A stretch of DNA of 52,779 bases, from assembly GCA_001794435.1 (NCBI GenBank), contig MGJU01000020.1, positions 1 through 52,779 on the forward strand, written 5' to 3'. The notes under the pieces are model-generated. The model made no database searches, was not told the origin of the DNA, and saw only the letters and a list, made by a program, of their open reading frames with translations. Positions 49,006-52,779 of the stretch are shown in pieces (the stretch's first letter is position 1; each line of letters starts with the position of its first letter). The translations under genes and the position numbers were made by a program. Source of the stretch: Candidatus Yanofskybacteria bacterium RIFCSPHIGHO2_02_FULL_43_17 (lineage in GTDB: Bacteria > Patescibacteriota > Minisyncoccia > 2-02-FULL-40-12 > GWA2-44-9).

Positions 49006-49284
49006 GTGCTGGACATCGTGTTAGCAATGCCGGTTGGGAAGCGGATTCCGACTATTTGCCAGACCTACTGGCTTGTCAGGGATCAGGCCAACGGCCAAAC
49101 GGGGCCGTTGAGTGTTGATGATGGCTGGCTCAACAGATTTATGTGTTGCGGGAGCGATTGGCATCTTTGGCTCGTGAGTATGGGTCTGGTCGGTAGCGGC
49201 TGGTTCTTCGATGCTGACCCGCTCGATAATTCGCTTGCTTTGAACAAAAAGTGCCGAGTGTTATTCTCCGATAACAACAAATAA
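49006..49284 (+). CDS. Small accessory protein, about 92 aa, start uncertain
   Basis: The frame follows the previous gene by 18 bp. It is Trp-, Gly- and Cys-containing (FMCCGSDWHLWLVSMGLVGSGW) and not recognised. GTG at 49006 or ATG at 49027 may be the start; neither has a clear Shine-Dalgarno, so coupling to the gene before is possible. Confidence 0.5.
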   Translation: MLDIVLAMPVGKRIPTICQTYWLVRDQANGQTGPLSVDDGWLNRFMCCGSDWHLWLVSMGLVGSGWFFDADPLDNSLALNKKCRVLFSDNNK

Positions 49285-49299
49285 CTGATTCTCGGATTT

Positions 49300-49322
49300 G
49301 TGCGGTAAGCCGCACTTTTTTG
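49300..49322 (+). terminator. Terminator of the inserted two-gene unit
   Basis: GTGCGG-TAAG-CCGCAC followed by six T. Confidence 0.88.
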
Positions 49323-49419
49323 TTTAATTTTTTAAAGTGGTATAGTTGTGGTAAATAGCGAGGAGGATTGAAAGCTTGCTTTCAATCCATCCGAGCGAAG
49401 TTATTGTAAGAAACATTTT

Positions 49420-49518
49420 ATGATAAAAAAGCGGGTTATCATTCTTATCGGGCCGCCGGGATCAGGGAAGGGGACTCAAGCTGAATTTGGAAAATCTAAA
49501 ATTTATTTTTATGAATAA
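49420..49518 (+). pseudogene. N-terminal fragment of a second adenylate kinase
   Basis: ATG at 49420 reads KKRVIILIGPPGSGKGTQAE, a classical Adk P-loop start, then GKSKIYFYE and TAA at 49516-49518. The fragment overlaps the start of the intact adk by eight bases in another frame. It looks like the remains of the native adk 5' end. Confidence 0.85.
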
Positions 49519-50089
49519 TAACAAACCAATTAATTTAATATTTTTCGGCAGGTCGGGGTCTGGCAAAGGAACACAGGCGGAACTTTTAGATAAGCATCTT
49601 GGTAACACACTCCATGTCTCTACGGGGGATTTAATGCGTGATTTAGCGAAACACGACACAGATGCCGGAGTAAAACTAAAGGGAGTGCTAGACAAGGGCG
49701 GATTGCCTTTTGATCAAATGGCGACAACGCTTTGGATGCATGAGATATCCTATAAGTTAAAAAAGGACCAGGGTTTGTTGTGTGATGGTTTCCCAAGACG
49801 GCTAAATGAGGCCGAGAATTTATATGACTTTTTGTCTTGGCTTGAGAGAATAGATAACACCAAGGCCTTGGTTATAGAAATAAGTCGAGAAGAAGCAATG
49901 AGGCGTTTATTATTAAGAGCCAGATACGATGACGATAAAGATGCCATAAGCAAGCGACTTGACTGGTATGAAGACAGGGTTGTGCCGGCAATAAATTTTT
50001 TCAAAGACAAGAGATTGGTTGTGGAAATAAACGGAGAACAAACCATCGAAGAGGTCTTTAACGAAATACTAGAAAAAATTCGTGATTAA
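49511..50089 (+). CDS. adk: Adenylate kinase, short-lid type
   Basis: Adk interconverts AMP, ADP and ATP. The P-loop GRSGSGKGTQAELL (near 13-26), HVSTGDLMRDLA (near 35-46), DGFPRR (near 86-91) and the C-terminal SKRLDWYEDRVVPAINFF are present. The LID between RARYDDD and the next helix is short, without the zinc knuckle. The P-loop begins GRSG rather than GPPG as in the fragment upstream, so this gene differs in origin from that fragment. Length 192 aa; overlaps map by eight bases. Confidence 0.9.
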   Translation: MNNNKPINLIFFGRSGSGKGTQAELLDKHLGNTLHVSTGDLMRDLAKHDTDAGVKLKGVLDKGGLPFDQMATTLWMHEISYKLKKDQGLLCDGFPRRLNEAENLYDFLSWLERIDNTKALVIEISREEAMRRLLLRARYDDDKDAISKRLDWYEDRVVPAINFFKDKRLVVEINGEQTIEEVFNEILEKIRD

Positions 50090-50867
50090 AGTTAAGACAA
50101 AAGAAGAAATAGAAATAATGGAAGAAGGTGGTAAAATTCTGTCGGAAATTTTGAAAAAATTAACTGAAACTGTTAAGCCCGGAATTACCACCCAAGATCT
50201 GGAAGAGCTTGCGAGAGAGCTTGTTTTGTCTCACGGCGTTAGGCCGTCGTTTTTAGGTTACGACGGTTATCCGGCAGTTTTGTGCGCTTCGATTAATGAC
50301 GAGATAGTTCATGGCGTGCCGTCGGATAGGATTTTAAAAAACGGCGATGTTTTGAAATTAGATATGGGGGTTTTACACAAAGGTTTTCACACCGATTCCG
50401 CGATAACGGTGCTCGTCGGTGGCCAAGAGGATAAAGTTATCCACATAACGACATCGCAAGTCGTTTATCCACAGATAAAGCAGAAGTTGATAAATGCCAC
50501 GAAAGAAGCATTGAGGATCGGCATATCAAAAGCGAAAGTCGGCAATACTATTGGCGACATTGGTTCGGCGATACAGAAATATGTTGAAGACAATGGATTT
50601 AATGTGGTCAGAGATTTGGTTGGACATGGCATAGGCAGAGAGCTGCACGAACCGCCGCAGGTTTTAAATTATGGTGAGCCAGGCGAAGGAGAAAAATTGA
50701 AAGCCGGCATGGTAATTGCTATTGAACCCATGGTGGTCACCGGTGACTGGGAGATAAAGAACAGCAAGGACGGTTTTGGTCTCGTTACAAAAGACGGTGG
50801 ATTAGCGGCGCATTTTGAACACACGATTGCCGTCACAGAAAAGGGGCCGTTAATTTTAACTCAATAA
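50082..50867 (+). CDS. map: Type I methionine aminopeptidase
   Basis: MetAP removes the initiator Met. Metal ligands are visible in LDMGVLHKGFHTDSA (two Asp), GHGIGRELHEPP (His), IAIEPMV (Glu) and HFEHTIAVTE (Glu). Between the second Asp and the next helix is an extra VIHITTSQVVYP, encoded by an AACGAC/GTCGTT palindrome with two TTATCCACA copies, another in-frame repeat trace. GTG start overlapping adk. Length 261 aa. Confidence 0.95.
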   Translation: MIKVKTKEEIEIMEEGGKILSEILKKLTETVKPGITTQDLEELARELVLSHGVRPSFLGYDGYPAVLCASINDEIVHGVPSDRILKNGDVLKLDMGVLHKGFHTDSAITVLVGGQEDKVIHITTSQVVYPQIKQKLINATKEALRIGISKAKVGNTIGDIGSAIQKYVEDNGFNVVRDLVGHGIGRELHEPPQVLNYGEPGEGEKLKAGMVIAIEPMVVTGDWEIKNSKDGFGLVTKDGGLAAHFEHTIAVTEKGPLILTQ

Positions 50868-50884
50868 TTTGATAGAATAAGATT

Positions 50885-51061
50885 ATGATAAAACAAGACA
50901 CTAAAGCCACTAAAAAACAAGACGAAATTTTCAGAAAAATGTCGGCTGATAAAAAGTTAGAGCTTGGCTCCAAGCTGTGGTTATTGGCCAAAGAGCTTAC
51001 CAAAGATAAACCGAACCATGGAATTAATAGACCCGAGACAATTGCTGGTAAAAGTCGCTAA
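50885..51061 (+). CDS. Small charged protein preceding a nucleotidyltransferase remnant, 58 aa
   Basis: The product (DEIFRKMSADKKLELGSKLW...) is helical and basic. It overlaps the truncated nucleotidyltransferase by 44 bases, an arrangement seen in paired modules. TAGAAT six bases before the ATG suggests a leaderless message. Function unknown. Confidence 0.55.
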   Translation: MIKQDTKATKKQDEIFRKMSADKKLELGSKLWLLAKELTKDKPNHGINRPETIAGKSR

Positions 51062-51182
51062 GGTTTTAGATAATCTTAGTATTCCATATGTTGTAACCGG
51101 AGGAATGGCCGTTACGATTTGGGGACGTGTCAGATTTACGGCCGACATCGATATAGTAATAGAACTTAAAACTAATTGTTAA
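51018..51182 (+). pseudogene. Truncated nucleotidyltransferase (AbiEii/MNT-like)
   Basis: MELIDPRQLLVKVAKVLD... then YVVTGGMAVTIWGRVRFTAD IDIVIEL matches the N-terminal part of nucleotidyltransferase-fold proteins with a GG...DxD motif (TADIDIV). The frame stops after 54 residues, whereas intact members have about 150 or more. The rest is absent downstream, so the gene is broken. Confidence 0.72.
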
Positions 51183-51192
51183 ACTAAATAAT

Positions 51193-51966
51193 ATGGAAGA
51201 ACAAATACAACCCCAACAACCCACAACTCCTGAACCGGAATTCCAGCCCTCTCCGCCTCAAGGAGAAACGTTGCGGTCGCAACCTGACAAAAAGTTATCG
51301 ATTTATGTTTTAGTGGGCCTTATTGTCGCCGGAGTCGCGTTTGAGTTTTATATTTGGGAGAAAGGAGGACTACTTCCTGCTTTGCCATCGTCGACAGTTA
51401 GCCCAACGCCTACCGCAACTCCTGATCCAACCGCTGACTGGAAAACATATACCAATACTCAGTATGGGTTTGAGTTTAAGTATCCTTTAAGTGGATATTA
51501 CAAAGAGTATTTTTTTGATTCCACGGGAGTAGAAGTAAGAGTTGACGATACGCCACTTTTTTTTGTAACTTATTATAGTAATTTTGAATCGGCTACTTAT
51601 GATGCTCGTCTTGGGGGAGGTTCGCCTAAAAATCTTTTTGAATGGGCATCTTATTACTTAGAAAATGCTCGGAGAACTGTTTTTATGGGAATGGAGGCCG
51701 TAGAGGGTACTAATAGTGGTGACGGTCTTGATCCAAATGACTATTATATAACGATATTTTTTGAAAAGAATAACAGGTATTACGATATAAGTTATAGAAT
51801 TGATATAAAAAAAGAGGTTTCAGATCAAATTCTCTCTACGTTTAAGTTTATTGAACCCACCGCTTGCATACAGGTAATCACTCCGGCTCGCAATATTCAA
51901 ACCGGGGAAGTCAGGGACTTCCCAACTCCTTGCGACGTGCCGGAGGGGTGGGAGCTGGTTAAGTAG
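51193..51966 (+). CDS. Single-pass membrane protein with PsbP-like outer domain
   Basis: A Pro/Gln-rich N-terminus (about 1-35), one transmembrane helix (about 36-54), a Ser/Thr/Pro linker and a domain starting DWKTYTNTQYGFEFKYP near 82 make up the 257 aa. The last motif resembles the PsbP-like domains common in CPR surface proteins. Two Cys near the C-terminus may form a disulfide. Role unknown. Confidence 0.68.
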   Translation: MEEQIQPQQPTTPEPEFQPSPPQGETLRSQPDKKLSIYVLVGLIVAGVAFEFYIWEKGGLLPALPSSTVSPTPTATPDPTADWKTYTNTQYGFEFKYPLSGYYKEYFFDSTGVEVRVDDTPLFFVTYYSNFESATYDARLGGGSPKNLFEWASYYLENARRTVFMGMEAVEGTNSGDGLDPNDYYITIFFEKNNRYYDISYRIDIKKEVSDQILSTFKFIEPTACIQVITPARNIQTGEVRDFPTPCDVPEGWELVK

Positions 51967-51996
51967 TTGATTCAGGGGTTGGTTTTTTGGTATGAT
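51967..51996 (+). promoter_or_regulatory. Promoter of the 52028 gene
   Basis: TTGATT (51967-51972) and TATGAT (51991-51996), spacing 18. The ATG at 51992 lies inside the -10 box and is therefore not the start. Confidence 0.6.
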
Positions 51997-52027
51997 CAAG
52001 CCAGCTACTTTTCAATGGAGATTGGTT

Positions 52028-52264
52028 GTGGAAAGAGAAGTTCTGACCTTCAGAGATAAGCTTGGCATATCAATGACGACACTTGGTCTATCTTCTATTT
52101 TTTTTGGCATCATTATTTTGGCGTCGTGGTTCTTGACGGCACCGGAGTTACGCTCCCAGATAAATATTTTGAGGCCGTTAGTGGTTCTGTTTTTTGGGGG
52201 TATTGGATTGATTCGACTCTCATTGTTTACGGTAAAAAAGTCGCCCCCCACTCCTCTTAATTGA
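52028..52264 (+). CDS. Small two-helix membrane protein, 78 aa
   Basis: GTG at 52028 with GGAG seven bases upstream is preferred to the ATG at 51992. Two hydrophobic helices (about 17-36 and 49-67) are joined by a short polar loop. No family is recognised. It ends in a terminator that overlaps the stop. Confidence 0.6.
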   Translation: MEREVLTFRDKLGISMTTLGLSSIFFGIIILASWFLTAPELRSQINILRPLVVLFFGGIGLIRLSLFTVKKSPPTPLN

Positions 52265-52277
52265 AGGAGTTTTTTGT
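52248..52277 (+). terminator. Terminator of the 52028 gene
   Basis: ACTCCT-loop-AGGAGT followed by six T; the TGA stop is in the loop. Confidence 0.82.
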
Positions 52278-52361
52278 TGAACCGTTGATATTGTTGATTC
52301 TGTAAAATTGCCAACTATTACGGGACCTAAAGACATAACCGCTGAAAGCGATTTTACATCC

Positions 52362-52391
52362 TTGACTTGTGGACAGAGCTTCTGATATACT
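52362..52391 (+). promoter_or_regulatory. Promoter of the sRNA candidate
   Basis: TTGACT (52362-52367) and TATACT (52386-52391), spacing 18. Confidence 0.7.
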
Positions 52392-52396
52392 AAGGC

Positions 52397-52489
52397 AAAT
52401 AGAAATGAATACAGCTTTCAATAAAACAATCGGCGGTTGATATATCGGCTATTTTTAGCGTATATCAATGCCGCCGTTGGGCGGTTTTT
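52397..52489 (+). ncRNA. Small RNA candidate, about 93 nt
   Basis: The transcript would hold a long hairpin (GGCGGTTGATATA at 52432-52444 with TATATCAATGCCGCC at 52461-52475) and end at CCGCC-GTTG-GGCGG plus five T. The left stem and the terminator compete for the same GCCGCC segment, so two states are possible. An 11-codon frame (MNTAFNKTIGG, ATG at 52405) ends inside the left stem, which would fit a leader peptide, but no gene follows in the window. Confidence 0.55.
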
Positions 52490-52531
52490 CATTTCTAAGT
52501 ATCTTGACAATTTACGGGTAAAAAAATTGCA

Positions 52532-52580
52532 TCCCGATTAGAACTTACGGTTATCTAAAGATAACCTACTTCTAACGGGA
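52532..52580. repeat. Compact PE-D palindrome
   Basis: TCCCGATTAGAA on the left and TTCTAACGGGA on the right with GGTTATCT/AGATAACC inside; 49 bp in all, much shorter than the copies in the ribosomal cluster. Confidence 0.8.
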
Positions 52581-52661
52581 CTAGTTAATAAAATTAGGCA
52601 AGAAGCTTAATTTTATATCGAAATCATCTTGAACTGGCCTCACAGATATTTCCTTAGTCGC

Positions 52662-52765
52662 GTTCTTTGCTATTTTCTGTACAGCACGAGGCGCGACGAG
52701 GAAGTCGTAGTTTTACACTACGTCGACGAGGGAGCAACGAAGTGATGTAAGAAAATAGCGAGAAC
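52662..52765. repeat. Palindromic element at the window end
   Basis: GTTCTTTGCTATTTTCTGTAC (52662-52682) pairs with 52747-52765; GACGAGGAAGTCGTAG and CTACGTCGACGAGG form inner hairpins. It may continue past the window. Confidence 0.7.
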
Positions 52766-52779
52766 CCTTCGGGATACGT

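Overview
The window looks like a piece of a Candidate Phyla Radiation (Patescibacteria, probably Parcubacteria) genome. The reasons are: compact genes, standard code with TGA used as stop, an S10-spc ribosomal cluster with no rpmD (L30) between rpsE and rplO, a zinc-type S14, a ComEC split into separate membrane and metallo-beta-lactamase-fold proteins, a class II (B12) ribonucleotide reductase, a membrane pyrophosphatase, and many small orphan genes. Assignment below phylum level is inference.

Layout. 1-2000: a GC-rich orphan gene with its own promoter and terminator, between inverted repeats. 2000-12000: sppA-like protease, rmuC, hppA, a membrane protein, then pth(-), lepB, hisS, HIT, a four-helix-bundle gene, rpsU and yqeY. 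12200-15450: ybeY-ftsA-ftsZ. 15450-16740: a block of nested palindromes and an orphan minus-strand gene. 16745-21415: nrdJ and comEC. 21477-24522: an accessory island of short genes, each with promoter, Shine-Dalgarno and terminator, plus one strong non-coding RNA candidate and a decayed copy of the downstream MBL gene. 24587-29864: MBL protein, ndk, a Nudix-like cassette(-), tRNA-Pro(-), rpmB(-), M50 protease, a toxin-antitoxin pair, Nudix and a probably frameshifted membrane protein. 30000-36373: rpsL-rpsG-fusA, two orphans, tuf, rpsJ. 37130-50867: rplC-rplD-rplW-rplB-rpsS-rplV-rpsC-rplP-rpmC-rpsQ-rplN-rplX-rplE-rpsN-rpsH-rplF-rplR-rpsE-rplO-secY, a foreign-looking two-gene insert, adk, map. 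50885-52779: a decayed nucleotidyltransferase module, two membrane proteins, an sRNA candidate and more palindromes.

Two gene architectures coexist. Core genes mostly lack Shine-Dalgarno sequences and are separated by inverted-repeat elements of at least six unrelated sequence families (labelled PE-A to PE-F here), whose right arm ends exactly at the start codon of the next gene. The PE-D family (ends TCCCGTTAG / CTAACGGGATG) often supplies both the stop codon of the gene before and the start codon of the gene after. Pieces of the same families also lie in frame inside essential genes (pth, hisS, ybeY, nrdJ, comEC, rplR), recalling Rickettsia palindromic elements. Accessory genes instead carry TTGACN-N16-18-TATNNT promoters, good Shine-Dalgarno sequences and their own terminators, and several have conserved flanking sequences suggesting cassette-like insertion.

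The strongest candidates for something undescribed are the start-codon-abutting palindromes, a four-helix-bundle gene lying between the two arms of one such palindrome, the structured RNA at 23356-23569, and the secY/adk junction where remnants of both genes flank inserted DNA. All calls come from reading the sequence; no database search or folding program was run.
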